64,000 nt of DNA from contig CAIYVX010000013.1 in NCBI GenBank assembly GCA_903929765.1, forward strand, positions 62,001 to 126,000, written 5' to 3'. This document shows, piece by piece, positions 24,326 to 31,699 of the stretch. The translations under genes were made by a program, and so were the position numbers. Below the pieces are notes generated by a model. The model was not told where the DNA came from. It made no database searches and saw nothing but the letters and a program-made list of their open reading frames with translations. Numbering within the stretch: position 1 is the first letter of the stretch; each line of letters starts with the position of its first letter. This stretch comes from an uncultured Planctomycetia bacterium. Its GTDB lineage: Bacteria; Planctomycetota; Phycisphaerae; FEN-1346; JAACEH01.

Positions 24326-24397
24326 GAAAAGACAGAGAAGTCTGGGGCGGGTGCTTCGGCATCCGCCCGATTTTTTTGGCCATCTTGAACGACGGCA

Positions 24398-24441
24398 CAG
24401 GGGCAAGATGCCCCTGCGACTCACGGGCGGGACGCCCGTGC
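24398..24441 (+). repeat. Double hairpin repeat, family P2
   Basis: CAGGGGCAAGATGCCCCTG and CACGGGCGGGACGCCCGTG stand side by side, joined by CGACT. The same pair, joined by GGACT, is at 31700-31745. Confidence 0.85.
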
Positions 24442-24458
24442 CACGGGGAAACGGCGCC

Positions 24459-25928
24459 CTACTCGAAGAACCGCAGGAGCAGGTCGGCGATGAGTTTGTG
24501 GCCGCGCGGGCCGGGATGGTTGATGCAGTTGTGGAGCTGGCTTTCGGGCGGGAGGCCGCGCGTGGCCTGGTTCTGCCATTCGGTGTAGACGTCGGCGAAA
24601 CCGGCTTTCTCGGCGTTGGCGACGTCGAGCATGGCTTGGCGATAGTCGGGGACGCGGCGGGCGATCTGGCCCTTTTGGGCCAGCGGGTTCGGGGGATAGG
24701 GGAAAATGAGGATCACGGCAGCGCCGGCGGCGCGGGCTTGGCGGACCATGGCGGTGAGGTTGGTCTTGTAGTTCTCGACGGAGACGTTAGGCTTGCCGCC
24801 CAGAGGACCGCCGGCGTCGTTGAGTGCGAATTCGATGAAGACGAGGTCGGGGTTGGCGGGCAGGACTGATGTGTTCAAGGTGATCAGACCATATTTGGTG
24901 GTGGTGCTGCCCTGGAAACCGGTCAGTGGGGTGATCGCGGCTTTGGGGAACTGCTTGCGCAGGGCGACGATGAGGCGGCTGGGGAAGCCGAGATTTTTGT
25001 CGGTCCAGAGGTCGGTCCACCATTCGCCGGCCTCGGCGCCGACGGAGAGGCTGTCACCGAGGAAGGCGATTTTGACGGCTTCGCCGGCGGCGAGTTTCTT
25101 TTTGAGGGCGGCGACGGCGTCGGGGTTGACGGGGGCGACGGGCGGGGCGGGGTGAATGGGGTAGACGTCGGCCTGGAAAACGGGCGGTGCGGTCGGGCCG
25201 GTGGCAGAAGAGCCGGTATCGACTGGCGAGTGCAGGAGCGGGACGTAACGCCAGGGGGTGAGGTAGACGCCGGCGACTGGTGCGCAGCCTGGGTCGGGGT
25301 CGGGGAGATCGGGGCAGACGAGGACGGACTGGCCCGGCTTGAGGGTGACTTTTCCGGCGGCGTCGACCTGGGCGAGGTCAAGGCGTTGGAGGATGTATTC
25401 ATAGGAGACGCGGACTTCGGCTTTGCCAAGCTCGCCGAGACGGCCGCCGAGGCTGGCGATCTGGCCCCATTCGGGGTTGTACTTGTAATCAACGTTCTTA
25501 AGGAAGGTTTTCGCACCGTTGCTGGAGGCGACCGTGACCGACTGCGGAATGAACTGCCAGAAGAGTCCGCCGAGGATAAGTGTGCCGGCTTCGTCTTTGT
25601 GCGGAGAGAGGTCGATCGTGCAGATCGGATCATTCCCGGAACCTTGATGCGGCCAGGGCGTCCAGGGTTCGAACCAGTCGGCGTAGTTGGTCGCGGGAAC
25701 TTGTGCGGTGAGGGCGTCGGAGCGGCGCTCGGGCGGGTTGACGGGGAGTTTGGTTTCGGCGAAGCGGACGACGGCGCCGGAGGGGAGTGTGGCGGAGCCG
25801 GAAGGGATGGAGGCGGTAACGAAGTAGGGTCGAGCATTTGAGCCGGTGAACTGTGGAACAGGTGGAGAAGCAAAGGCGAGGGAGGCGGGGATAGCGAGGG
25901 AAAGAAGCAGGGCAGCAAGGGATTTCAT
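24459..25928 (-). CDS. Secreted SGNH/GDSL esterase with N-terminal beta domain
   Basis: 489 aa. ATG at 25928 gives signal peptide 'MKSLAALLLSLAIPASLAFA'. The SGNH domain is C-terminal: block I 'IAFLGDSLSVGAEAG', block II Gly in 'LTGFQGSTTTKYG', block III 'FALNDAGG', and block V with the His in 'NHPGPRGHKLIAD'. Residues 30-250 look like the beta-sandwich domain of carbohydrate esterases. It is likely a deacetylase of polysaccharide in the periplasm or outside, in keeping with the GH20 and GH43 genes further on. The frame upstream of 25928 runs through a P1 repeat and is not coding. Confidence 0.85.
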   Translation of the reverse strand: MKSLAALLLSLAIPASLAFASPPVPQFTGSNARPYFVTASIPSGSATLPSGAVVRFAETKLPVNPPERRSDALTAQVPATNYADWFEPWTPWPHQGSGNDPICTIDLSPHKDEAGTLILGGLFWQFIPQSVTVASSNGAKTFLKNVDYKYNPEWGQIASLGGRLGELGKAEVRVSYEYILQRLDLAQVDAAGKVTLKPGQSVLVCPDLPDPDPGCAPVAGVYLTPWRYVPLLHSPVDTGSSATGPTAPPVFQADVYPIHPAPPVAPVNPDAVAALKKKLAAGEAVKIAFLGDSLSVGAEAGEWWTDLWTDKNLGFPSRLIVALRKQFPKAAITPLTGFQGSTTTKYGLITLNTSVLPANPDLVFIEFALNDAGGPLGGKPNVSVENYKTNLTAMVRQARAAGAAVILIFPYPPNPLAQKGQIARRVPDYRQAMLDVANAEKAGFADVYTEWQNQATRGLPPESQLHNCINHPGPRGHKLIADLLLRFFE

Positions 25929-25970
25929 GGGGCGGACCTTTCTGTGGAAGAAAACAGCAACGGCAACGCC

Positions 25971-26015
25971 AAGCGGAACACGGCATTTTACCATGTTGGG
26001 CCAGGGCCCAACCTT
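25971..26015 (+). repeat. Hairpin repeat, long form of family P1
   Basis: AAGCGGAACACGGCATTTTA leads into GTTGGGCC/AGGGCCCAAC. The same leader block precedes the hairpins at 41030 and 48153. Confidence 0.85.
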
Positions 26016-26017
26016 CA

Positions 26018-26623
26018 TTAACTTGGACTATCACCGGGAGCGGCGCGTTTGCGATAGGGGCGTTTGGGCTTGCGCAGGGTGGCGATGAGTTGCTCCAGTT
26101 CGGCGGTGCGTTCCTTGACGCGGGCTTCGAGGTGGTCGCGGAGATCGCGGATTTCCAGTTCGGCGCGTTTGAGTGCGGAGATGTCGGTGAAGACGCCGGC
26201 AAACTGGCCCGGGGCGGGGGAATAAATGGTGCCCTCGAAGACGCGTTCGCCCAGGACGGAAGGTTTTGTGTAATGGACCGGGCGTCCGGTCCGGGCGACT
26301 TCGGCGAAGAGACGGAGCCATTTGGGGTTCTCGTCGGGGAGGACTTCGTTCCGCGTTTTGCCAAGGAGTTCGGCGCGGGTGAGACCGACGAGTCGCTCAA
26401 AGGCGGGGTTGAGTTCCAGGTAGCGGTAATCGCAGGGTTGGCCGCGGTCATCGCAAATGAGTTCGTGCGCGGCGAGGCCTTCGTCCATGGCCTCGGTGAG
26501 TCGGCGGTAGCGCAGGTCGGCGGCTTGGAGGTCCTGTTGAGCGGCGGCGAGGCGAAGTTCGAGATCGTCGAGGCGGCGCAACAATTCGCCCTCTCGACGG
26601 TTCGGCATCTCTTCAGTTGGCAT
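26018..26623 (-). CDS. PAS-domain sensory protein without output domain
   Basis: 201 aa from ATG 26623. A coiled coil ('LLRRLDDLELRLAAAQQDLQ') is followed by one PAS domain (residues ~40-165: 'YRRLTEAMDEGLAAHELICD', 'YLELNPAFERLVGLTRAELL', 'GVFTDISALKRAE'). A second coiled coil ('LRDHLEARVKERTAELEQL') and a basic tail complete it. There is no kinase, GGDEF or HTH part, so it must act through a partner. The upstream end lies next to the tRNA gene; it is downstream of tRNA-Val on the same strand. Confidence 0.8.
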   Translation of the reverse strand: MPTEEMPNRREGELLRRLDDLELRLAAAQQDLQAADLRYRRLTEAMDEGLAAHELICDDRGQPCDYRYLELNPAFERLVGLTRAELLGKTRNEVLPDENPKWLRLFAEVARTGRPVHYTKPSVLGERVFEGTIYSPAPGQFAGVFTDISALKRAELEIRDLRDHLEARVKERTAELEQLIATLRKPKRPYRKRAAPGDSPS

Positions 26624-26681
26624 GGCCGGCCTCGGTAAAGTGAGGCAATCTATGGTCAACCCTGACGGGTTTGGCAGTAAA

Positions 26682-26758
26682 TGGTGGGCGATAATGGGCT
26701 CGAACCATCGACCTCCTGCTTGTCGAGCAGGCGCTCTAACCAACTGAGCTAATCGCCC
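26682..26758 (-). tRNA. tRNA-Val (GAC), CCA encoded
   Basis: Acceptor GGGCGAT/ATCGCCC, D arm GCTC/GAGC, anticodon stem CCTGC/GCAGG with loop TCGACAA (anticodon GAC), 5-base variable loop, T arm GATGG TTCGAGC CCATT, then ACCA. A73, A35 and C36 fit valine identity. Position 33 is C where U is nearly universal. The rest of the 26624-26935 gap holds an A-rich stretch and one P5 hairpin. Confidence 0.93.
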
Positions 26759-26887
26759 TACGGAAGGGTGATAATAGGGTTTTTTGAGGGAAAGTCAAGG
26801 GCTAACAGCAGTCCTCAGACTTCAGTCCTCAGTCTTCAGGCGCAGCAGAAACAGAAAAAGGAGAAACAGAAGAAGAAAAAACAGCAT

Positions 26888-26906
26888 CCCCCAGCAGTGC
26901 TGGGGG
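26888..26906 (+). repeat. Hairpin repeat, family P5
   Basis: CCCCCAGCAGTGCTGGGGG followed by CTT; identical core at 63891-63909. Both copies follow an A-rich stretch. Confidence 0.8.
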
Positions 26907-26935
26907 CTTAATAAGCAACAAAAACAAAGAGGGGC

Positions 26936-27832
26936 TTGTCAGATTCGGCTCGGGTGATTATGCTTTTGGCTATGCCCTTCGGACGAGCGGTTCACGGCAT
27001 CATCGGATTGTTCCTGCCTCGGGTGTGCATATCGTGCGGGAAGTTTATCGGCGGAATCGAACAACAGACACCCTCACCCTACCCTCTCCCGTCAAGGGCG
27101 AGGGGTGAAGAAGCAACGGCAACAGAAACAGAAACAACAACCGGACAGGGCAGAGCCCTGTCCCTACGAGAAGCAACAACAACCGGAACGGCGCTGTGTG
27201 CGGAGTGCCGAGATGGGATTGAGCGGGTGGCGCGGGAGCGGGCGTGTGGGCGGTGCGGGCATGGCCTGGGGCCACATGCGGCGTGTCCGGCGTGTGCGGA
27301 GGAAGAGCCGCCGTTTGAGGCGACGGTTCGTGTGGGGACATATCACGGGCCGCTGGGCGAGTTGGTGCGGCGCGTCAAGTACAAGGGCGTGCGCTATCCC
27401 GTGCCACTAATGGCGGAGTTGCTCTTGGCGCGGCTCCGGGAGAGCGGGGCGGCGGGGGAGATCGACGTGGCGACGGCGGTTCCGCTGCACTGGTGGCGGT
27501 ATTACCGGCGTGGGTTCAATCAGGCGGCGGTGCTGGGCCGGGAGTTGCGGCGTCGGGGGCTGGAGGCGCCGCTGGAACGGCTTTTGGCGCGGGTGCGTGA
27601 TACTCCGCCGCAGGTGGGGTTGAGCCGGACGGAGCGTCAGGAAAATGTGCGTGGAGCGTTCCGGGTGATGCGGGCGGAGGCGGTGAAGGGGCGGCGCGTG
27701 TTGCTGCTGGACGACGTGATGACGACGGGGGCGACGGCGGGGGCGTGCGCGCGGGAGTTAATTAAGGCGGGGGCGGCGCGGGTGACGGTGGGAGTGGTGG
27801 TAGTGGCGGGGGGAGAGGGAAATTTAAAATGA
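26936..27832 (+). CDS. comF: ComF-family phosphoribosyltransferase-like protein with in-frame insertion
   Basis: 298 aa. ComF proteins help DNA uptake and carry an N-terminal zinc finger and a C-terminal PRTase domain. The TTG at 26936 is used in this call; an ATG lies at 26960. The zinc ligands start at 'CISCG'. About 40 residues then intervene before 'CAECRDGIERV' and 'CGRCGHGLGPHAACPAC'; family members have about 15 there. The extra part is encoded by a P4 and a P2-type hairpin plus CAA-rich linker. The PRTase loop 'VLLLDDVMTTGATAGA' is intact near residue 258. Both the last codons and the TGA come from an A/T-rich repeat. Confidence 0.88.
   Translation: MSDSARVIMLLAMPFGRAVHGIIGLFLPRVCISCGKFIGGIEQQTPSPYPLPSRARGEEATATETETTTGQGRALSLREATTTGTALCAECRDGIERVARERACGRCGHGLGPHAACPACAEEEPPFEATVRVGTYHGPLGELVRRVKYKGVRYPVPLMAELLLARLRESGAAGEIDVATAVPLHWWRYYRRGFNQAAVLGRELRRRGLEAPLERLLARVRDTPPQVGLSRTERQENVRGAFRVMRAEAVKGRRVLLLDDVMTTGATAGACARELIKAGAARVTVGVVVVAGGEGNLK
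27070..27110 (+). repeat. Hairpin repeat, family P4 (short form), inside comF
   Basis: CCCTCACCCTACCCTCTCCC, then GTCAAGGGCGAGGGGTGAAG. It matches P4 copies at 31566, 42052, 57744 and 61679 but lacks the inner stem. Confidence 0.75.
27140..27185 (+). repeat. Hairpin repeat (ACAGGGC type) inside comF
   Basis: Core ACAGGGCAGAGCCCTGT at 27145-27161, with CCCTACGAGAAGCAACAACA following. It is the same element as 2227-2267 in mfd. Confidence 0.85.
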
Positions 27833-27854
27833 AAAATGAAAAATTAAAAAGGGA
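27819..27854 (+). repeat. A/T-rich repeat at the comF end (copy 2)
   Basis: AAATTTAAAATGAAAAATGA and AAAATTAAAAAG. It contains the TGA of comF at 27830-27832. Confidence 0.7.
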
Positions 27855-27914
27855 GAAGAAACGACAAAAGCAACAACGGCCAGGAGCGACCGGAGTGTGG
27901 TCGATTTCAGGACA

Positions 27915-27942
27915 TTGACAGGGTGGGTGAGGCTGCTATACT
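27915..27942 (+). promoter_or_regulatory. Strong sigma-70 type promoter before hpf
   Basis: TTGACA at 27915-27920 and TATACT at 27937-27942 with a 16-base spacer. The transcript would have a leader of about 120 bases with a GGCGG/CCGCC hairpin. It probably drives hpf and the following PTS genes. Confidence 0.7.
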
Positions 27943-28067
27943 CATGTTTGTGGCGAGGTCCGCGGGGGCCAAAAGCCAGGGGGGCGGCGCTAGTCCGCCG
28001 AAAGAGAGCAAACAGGCAGACGCGTGGTTTGGGTTGAATCCAACTCCAGCCGGCGTAAGGAGAGGCG

Positions 28068-28415
28068 ATGCAAGTAGTCATTACCGGGCGGCACATGTCG
28101 GTTACCGACGCGATGAAGAACTATGCCGAGGAGAAATCGCGGAAGTTGCTGAAGTATTTCAACCGGATCAGCGAGATTCGGATGATCCTGGATTTCGAGG
28201 GAGGCAAGCCCTCGTGCGAGGGGATTGTCATGGTCGAGCACGCCGACGATCTGGTGGCGAGCAAGACGGATAACGACATGTACGCGGCGATCGACCTGGT
28301 GTCGGCGAAACTGGAAAATCAGATTCGCAAGCACAAGGAGTTCATCAGCCAGCGGCACAAGGGTCGGCTGGGCGCGGGTAAGGCGGGGGCGGAAGTGGAG
28401 AAGGCGGAGGAGTAG
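28068..28415 (+). CDS. hpf: Ribosome hibernation-promoting factor (short HPF/YfiA family)
   Basis: 115 aa. 'MQVVITGRHMSVTDAMKNYA' opens the family fold, with 'KLLKYFNRISEIRMILDFEG' and 'DMYAAIDLVSAKLENQIRKH' following. It binds the 30S decoding centre and inactivates ribosomes in stationary phase. The short form lacks the dimerising tail of long HPF; the last 20 residues are a low-complexity Gly/Ala/Lys/Glu stretch. ATG at 28068 follows AAGGAGAGG. Its place before ptsN matches the rpoN-hpf-ptsN order of proteobacteria, here without rpoN. Confidence 0.93.
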   Translation: MQVVITGRHMSVTDAMKNYAEEKSRKLLKYFNRISEIRMILDFEGGKPSCEGIVMVEHADDLVASKTDNDMYAAIDLVSAKLENQIRKHKEFISQRHKGRLGAGKAGAEVEKAEE

Positions 28416-28429
28416 GCGGGGCGAGGAAA

Positions 28430-28461
28430 GAAATTAAAAATTAGAAATATAAATGAAAAAC
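28430..28461 (+). repeat. A/T-rich repeat after hpf (copy 3)
   Basis: AAATTAAAAATTAGAAATAT and following A-rich bases, 14 bases after the hpf stop. Confidence 0.65.
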
Positions 28462-28477
28462 TGAAGAAGCGAGAAAT

Positions 28478-28496
28478 CACGGGCAGGAAGCCTGTG
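28478..28496 (+). repeat. Hairpin repeat, family P2
   Basis: CACGGGCAGGAAGCCTGTG in the hpf-ptsN spacer, one pair imperfect. Confidence 0.65.
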
Positions 28497-28523
28497 CCAG
28501 GAGACACGAAAACGGAGGCCGCA

Positions 28524-28997
28524 ATGAAGTTTCAGGATTTCATCTGTCGCAAGGCGTTAATAGCGAATCTTGAGGCGACGACGACGCGCGGGGTGCTGGA
28601 GGAAATGGTGGCGGCGCTGGTCAAGGCCGGGAAACTGAGCGAGTCGATGCACAAGGGCGTGTTGGACACGCTGACCTCGCGCGAGAAGAAGGCGACGACG
28701 GGTTTCGGCAACGGCGTGGCGATTCCACACGTGAAGCACAAGGCGGTGACGGAGTTGATCGGCGTGGTGGCCCGGTCGAGCGCGGGGGTGGACTTTGCGG
28801 CGCTGGACGGGAAGCCAGTGTACATATTTTTTCTGCTGCTGAGTCCGCCGGACAAGCCAGCGGAACACCTGAAGGCGATGGAAAACATCTTCCGCAACGC
28901 GCAGAAGGAACATTGGCGGCGGTTTTTGCAGCAGGCGGATTCGGCCGAGGCGATCTGGGAGCTGCTGGTGGAGGCGGATGAAGAGGCGATTGTCTAA
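28524..28997 (+). CDS. ptsN: PTS EIIA protein, nitrogen-regulatory (PtsN) type
   Basis: 157 aa. ATG at 28524 follows GGAGG. The phosphoryl-accepting His is in 'VAIPHVKHKAV' near residue 74. 'GKPVYIFFLLLSPPDKPAEH' and 'LKAMENIF' are family signatures of the fructose/mannitol-type EIIA domain. No EIIB or EIIC is nearby, so it is probably a regulator and not a sugar importer component. It overlaps an in-frame extension of the ptsH gene by 20 bases. Confidence 0.92.
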   Translation: MKFQDFICRKALIANLEATTTRGVLEEMVAALVKAGKLSESMHKGVLDTLTSREKKATTGFGNGVAIPHVKHKAVTELIGVVARSSAGVDFAALDGKPVYIFFLLLSPPDKPAEHLKAMENIFRNAQKEHWRRFLQQADSAEAIWELLVEADEEAIV

Positions 28998-29028
28998 AGC
29001 ACCAGCGAAGAGGCAACGGGGCCGTGGG

Positions 29029-29295
29029 ATGCAGGAACGAGAGGTGACCATCATCAATCGCCAGGGCATGCACGCCCGCCCGGCGATGCAGATCGTGGAG
29101 ATCTCGAACCGTTTCAAGAGCGGGATAAAAATTCGTAAAGGGTCGATGGTCGTTGATGCCAAGAGCATCATGCAGGTCATGACCCTTGAGGCCGTCCAGG
29201 GCACCGTCCTCGTGTTTGAGGCCGAGGGCGCGGATGCCGGCGAGGCGCTAAACGCCTTAGCCCAGGTGGTGGCCGAGAAGTTTCAGGAAGATTAA
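29029..29295 (+). CDS. ptsH: HPr / NPr phosphocarrier protein
   Basis: 88 aa. 'NRQGMHARPAMQIVEIS' has the active His-15; 'AKSIMQVMTLEA' keeps the serine at position 46 that HPr kinase uses in some phyla. It passes phosphate from enzyme I to EIIA. ATG at 29029 gives the normal length. An ATG at 28978, inside ptsN, would add 17 basic residues and has GGAGG close by; both starts are possible. It is followed by ptsI after 118 bases that hold two hairpins. Confidence 0.92.
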   Translation: MQEREVTIINRQGMHARPAMQIVEISNRFKSGIKIRKGSMVVDAKSIMQVMTLEAVQGTVLVFEAEGADAGEALNALAQVVAEKFQED

Positions 29296-29335
29296 TAGAG
29301 GCCGCATATTTTTTGTGCGGTCACTGGCGTATTTT

Positions 29336-29358
29336 CACGGCGGGCAAGACCCGCCGTG
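29336..29358 (+). repeat. Hairpin repeat, family P2
   Basis: CACGGCGGG/CCCGCCGTG with loop CAAGA, then GCAC. Copies with the same stem are at 39843 and 60261. Confidence 0.8.
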
Positions 29359-29377
29359 GCACAACCATCGGGAAGGT

Positions 29378-29397
29378 GTCACAGACTTATCTGTGAC
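29378..29397 (+). repeat. Perfect palindrome GTCACAGA/TCTGTGAC before ptsI
   Basis: Loop CTTA between 8-base arms, ending 16 bases before the ptsI ATG. It could be another hairpin repeat or an operator. Confidence 0.6.
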
Positions 29398-29413
29398 CGC
29401 ATAGGATTGCCGC

Positions 29414-31180
29414 ATGAAAATTCTGAAGGGAATCGCGGTCAGCCCCGGCGTGGCTGTCTCTCCGGCTATCGTGCTGGATAGCGAGGAGCTGGTCATTTCG
29501 CGGCGCATCATCGCGCCGGCGGAGGTCGAGGCGGAAGTTGCACGGCTGCACGCGGCAGTGGAAAAGTCGGTGCAGGAACTGACCGACCTGCGCGAAAAAG
29601 TGTCACAGACGGTCGGGGAACAACTCGGCGCGATCTTCGATGTCCACCAGTCGATCCTCAACAGCGCCCCGCTGCGCGAGGAAATCCTGAATCTAATCAG
29701 CCACGAACACTACGGACCGGAGTACGCGGTGAGCACGGTGCTGCGCGGGTACGGGAAGAAGTTTCTGGCGATGAAGGACGAGTACCTGGCGGACCGGGTG
29801 CAGGACGTGCATGACATTGAGCGGCGCGTGCTCAGGCATTTGATCGGGGAGCGTCGGCAGCAGTTGGTGAACCTCCAGTCGCCGCACATTCTGGTGGCGC
29901 ACGATCTGACGCCGAGCCAGACGGCCTCGCTGGACCGGAGCAAGATTCTGGGTTTTGCGACGGACGTGGGCGGTCGGACGAGCCACACGGCGATTGTGGC
30001 CCGAGCGATGAACATTCCGGCCATCGTCGGGCTGGAGACGATGACGGCAGAGATTTCCGGCGGCGACCAGGTGCTGATTGACGGCGACCGCGGCCTGGCG
30101 ATCATCAATCCCGACGCGGAGACGCTGGAAAAATACCGGCTCTACGTTCAGGAAGCCAAGCGGACGGAAGTGGACCTGACAAGCCTGCGGGACCTGCCGG
30201 CCATTACCCGCGACGGTCACGAAATCACGCTCTACGGGAACATCGAATTCCCCAACGAGGTGACGGCTTGCCTGGAGCATGGGGCGGCGGGAATCGGGCT
30301 CTATCGGACGGAGTTCCTCTACCTGGACCGCGACGAGGAGCCGACCGAGGAAGACCATTACGAGGCCTACGCCTCGGCGCTGGAGTTGCTCCAGGGGCGG
30401 CCGATGACGATTCGGACCTGCGACCTGGGGGCGGACAAATTTACCCATGTCACCGGGGAGGCGCTGGAACGCAACCCGTTTCTGGGGCTGCGGTCGATCC
30501 GGTACAGCTTGCGGCACGTCGATGTGTTCAAGACGCAACTGCGGGCGATTCTGCGGGCGAGCGTGCTGGGATCGGTGCAGATTCTGTTTCCGCTGGTGAC
30601 GAACGTTCGGGAATTGCGCCACGCGAAGATGATTTTGAACGACGTGCGCGAGGATCTGGCGGAAGAGGGCGTGGCGTTCGACAAGAACATCAAGGTGGGG
30701 GTGATGATCGAGGTGCCTTCGGCGGCGTTTATGCCGCGGCAATTCGCGCGGGAATGCGATTTTTTCAGCATCGGGACCAACGACCTGGTGCAATACACTC
30801 TGGCGGTGGACCGGCTGAACGAGCGTGTGGCGGACATGTTCACGCCGGCGCATCCGGCGGTGATCGGGCTGATGGCCAACGTGGTGAATGCGGCCAAGGC
30901 GGAGCATATCGAGGTGGCCGTGTGCGGGGAGATGGGCGGCGATCCGCTCTATACGCTGCTCTTGGTGGGCCTGGGGGTGGACGTGATCAGCACGGCGCCG
31001 ACGGCGATCCCGGAGGTGAAGCGGATGATCCGTTCGACGTCGATGCGTCAGGCGCGGCGCGTGGCGAAAAAGATTCTGACGCTGGAAAGCGATCGGGAGA
31101 TTCTGGCGTATCTGACGGAAGTGAGTCGGACGATTCTGTCGGAGGCGTTCGGGCCGGAGGAAGAGGAAGAAGAGAGGTAA
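29414..31180 (+). CDS. ptsI: PTS enzyme I, phosphoenolpyruvate-protein phosphotransferase
   Basis: 588 aa. It autophosphorylates from PEP and phosphorylates HPr. The phospho-His is in 'GGRTSHTAIVARAM' near residue 189. 'GIGLYRTEFLYLDRDEEPTE' and 'FFSIGTNDLVQYTLAVDR' form the PEP-binding barrel, with 'CGEMGGDPLYT' close to the end. The N-terminal HPr-binding helices are at 30-140. There is no GAF domain, unlike the nitrogen-type PtsP. The acidic C-terminus EEEEEE ends at TAA in an A/T-rich repeat. The chain hpf-ptsN-ptsH-ptsI is a regulatory PTS. Confidence 0.96.
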   Translation: MKILKGIAVSPGVAVSPAIVLDSEELVISRRIIAPAEVEAEVARLHAAVEKSVQELTDLREKVSQTVGEQLGAIFDVHQSILNSAPLREEILNLISHEHYGPEYAVSTVLRGYGKKFLAMKDEYLADRVQDVHDIERRVLRHLIGERRQQLVNLQSPHILVAHDLTPSQTASLDRSKILGFATDVGGRTSHTAIVARAMNIPAIVGLETMTAEISGGDQVLIDGDRGLAIINPDAETLEKYRLYVQEAKRTEVDLTSLRDLPAITRDGHEITLYGNIEFPNEVTACLEHGAAGIGLYRTEFLYLDRDEEPTEEDHYEAYASALELLQGRPMTIRTCDLGADKFTHVTGEALERNPFLGLRSIRYSLRHVDVFKTQLRAILRASVLGSVQILFPLVTNVRELRHAKMILNDVREDLAEEGVAFDKNIKVGVMIEVPSAAFMPRQFARECDFFSIGTNDLVQYTLAVDRLNERVADMFTPAHPAVIGLMANVVNAAKAEHIEVAVCGEMGGDPLYTLLLVGLGVDVISTAPTAIPEVKRMIRSTSMRQARRVAKKILTLESDREILAYLTEVSRTILSEAFGPEEEEEER

Positions 31181-31209
31181 AAAGTTAAAGGTAAAAAGTA
31201 AAAAGTTAG
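31176..31209 (+). repeat. A/T-rich repeat at the ptsI end (copy 4)
   Basis: GGTAAAAAGTTAAAGGTAAA then AAGTAAAAAG. It supplies the TAA of ptsI. Confidence 0.65.
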
Positions 31210-31263
31210 AAGAAGCGTGAAGAAAAAGAAGAAGAAACGGCATCCGCCGGCGAAAGGAGGCGT

Positions 31264-31551
31264 GTGTTGGCTGATAATGAACCTGGAACCGCCCGGACGC
31301 TGACCTGGTGGAAGAAATATGAGAAATATTGGCTGTTTATCGCCATTATGGGTGGTTTGATTGTGTTTTTAGGTTCGGTGATCACTGGCGACCTGAGTGG
31401 ACAGATTGCCGGAAGTTTTGTGGCCTGCGTGTTCTTGATCGTCGCGTGCCATAACAAAATAAAAGAGCACACCGAGACTTTGGCCAGTCTTCGTAAGCAA
31501 ATTGACCAGTTGCAATCCACGGCGGACAAGCTGTCCAAAGGGGAGGGGTGA
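31264..31551 (+). CDS. Small membrane protein with C-terminal coiled coil
   Basis: 95 aa. GTG at 31264 (or TTG at 31267) follows AAAGGAGG. Two hydrophobic helices ('YWLFIAIMGGLIVFLGSVI', 'IAGSFVACVFLIVAC') form a hairpin in the membrane. A coiled coil follows ('ETLASLRKQIDQLQSTADKL'). No family is recognised. Codon use is less GC-rich than in the PTS genes. The last codons and TGA read GGGGAGGGGTGA, matching the tail of P4 repeats. Confidence 0.65.
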   Translation: MLADNEPGTARTLTWWKKYEKYWLFIAIMGGLIVFLGSVITGDLSGQIAGSFVACVFLIVACHNKIKEHTETLASLRKQIDQLQSTADKLSKGEG

Positions 31552-31565
31552 AGAAGAAGAGAAGA

Positions 31566-31613
31566 ACCCTCACCCGGCCGCTAAAGCGGCCACCCTCCCC
31601 CAGGGGGGTGAAA
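31566..31613 (+). repeat. Hairpin repeat, family P4
   Basis: CCCTCACCC, inner stem GGCCGC/GCGGCC around TAAA, then CACCCTCCCC/CAGGGGGGTG. In 31566-31806 three different hairpin families follow one another. Confidence 0.8.
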
Positions 31614-31647
31614 AACAGAAGAAGAAGAAGAAGAAGCCAAACAACAC

Positions 31648-31667
31648 GGGCGACTCATGAGTCGCCC
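31648..31667 (+). repeat. Hairpin repeat, P2-like (GGGCGACTCATGAGTCGCCC)
   Basis: A perfect 20-base palindrome followed by 'ctac'. Confidence 0.8.
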
Positions 31668-31699
31668 CTACAAAAGAAGAAGCAAAAGAAACAACAACC

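Noticed and set aside
29300-29325. Terminator between ptsH and ptsI
   Set aside because: The T-run lies in the loop between GCCGCA and TGCGGT, not after the stem.
29693-31243. Long minus-strand frame opposite ptsI
   Set aside because: Arg/His/Pro-rich translation without any motif; ptsI is unambiguous on the other strand.
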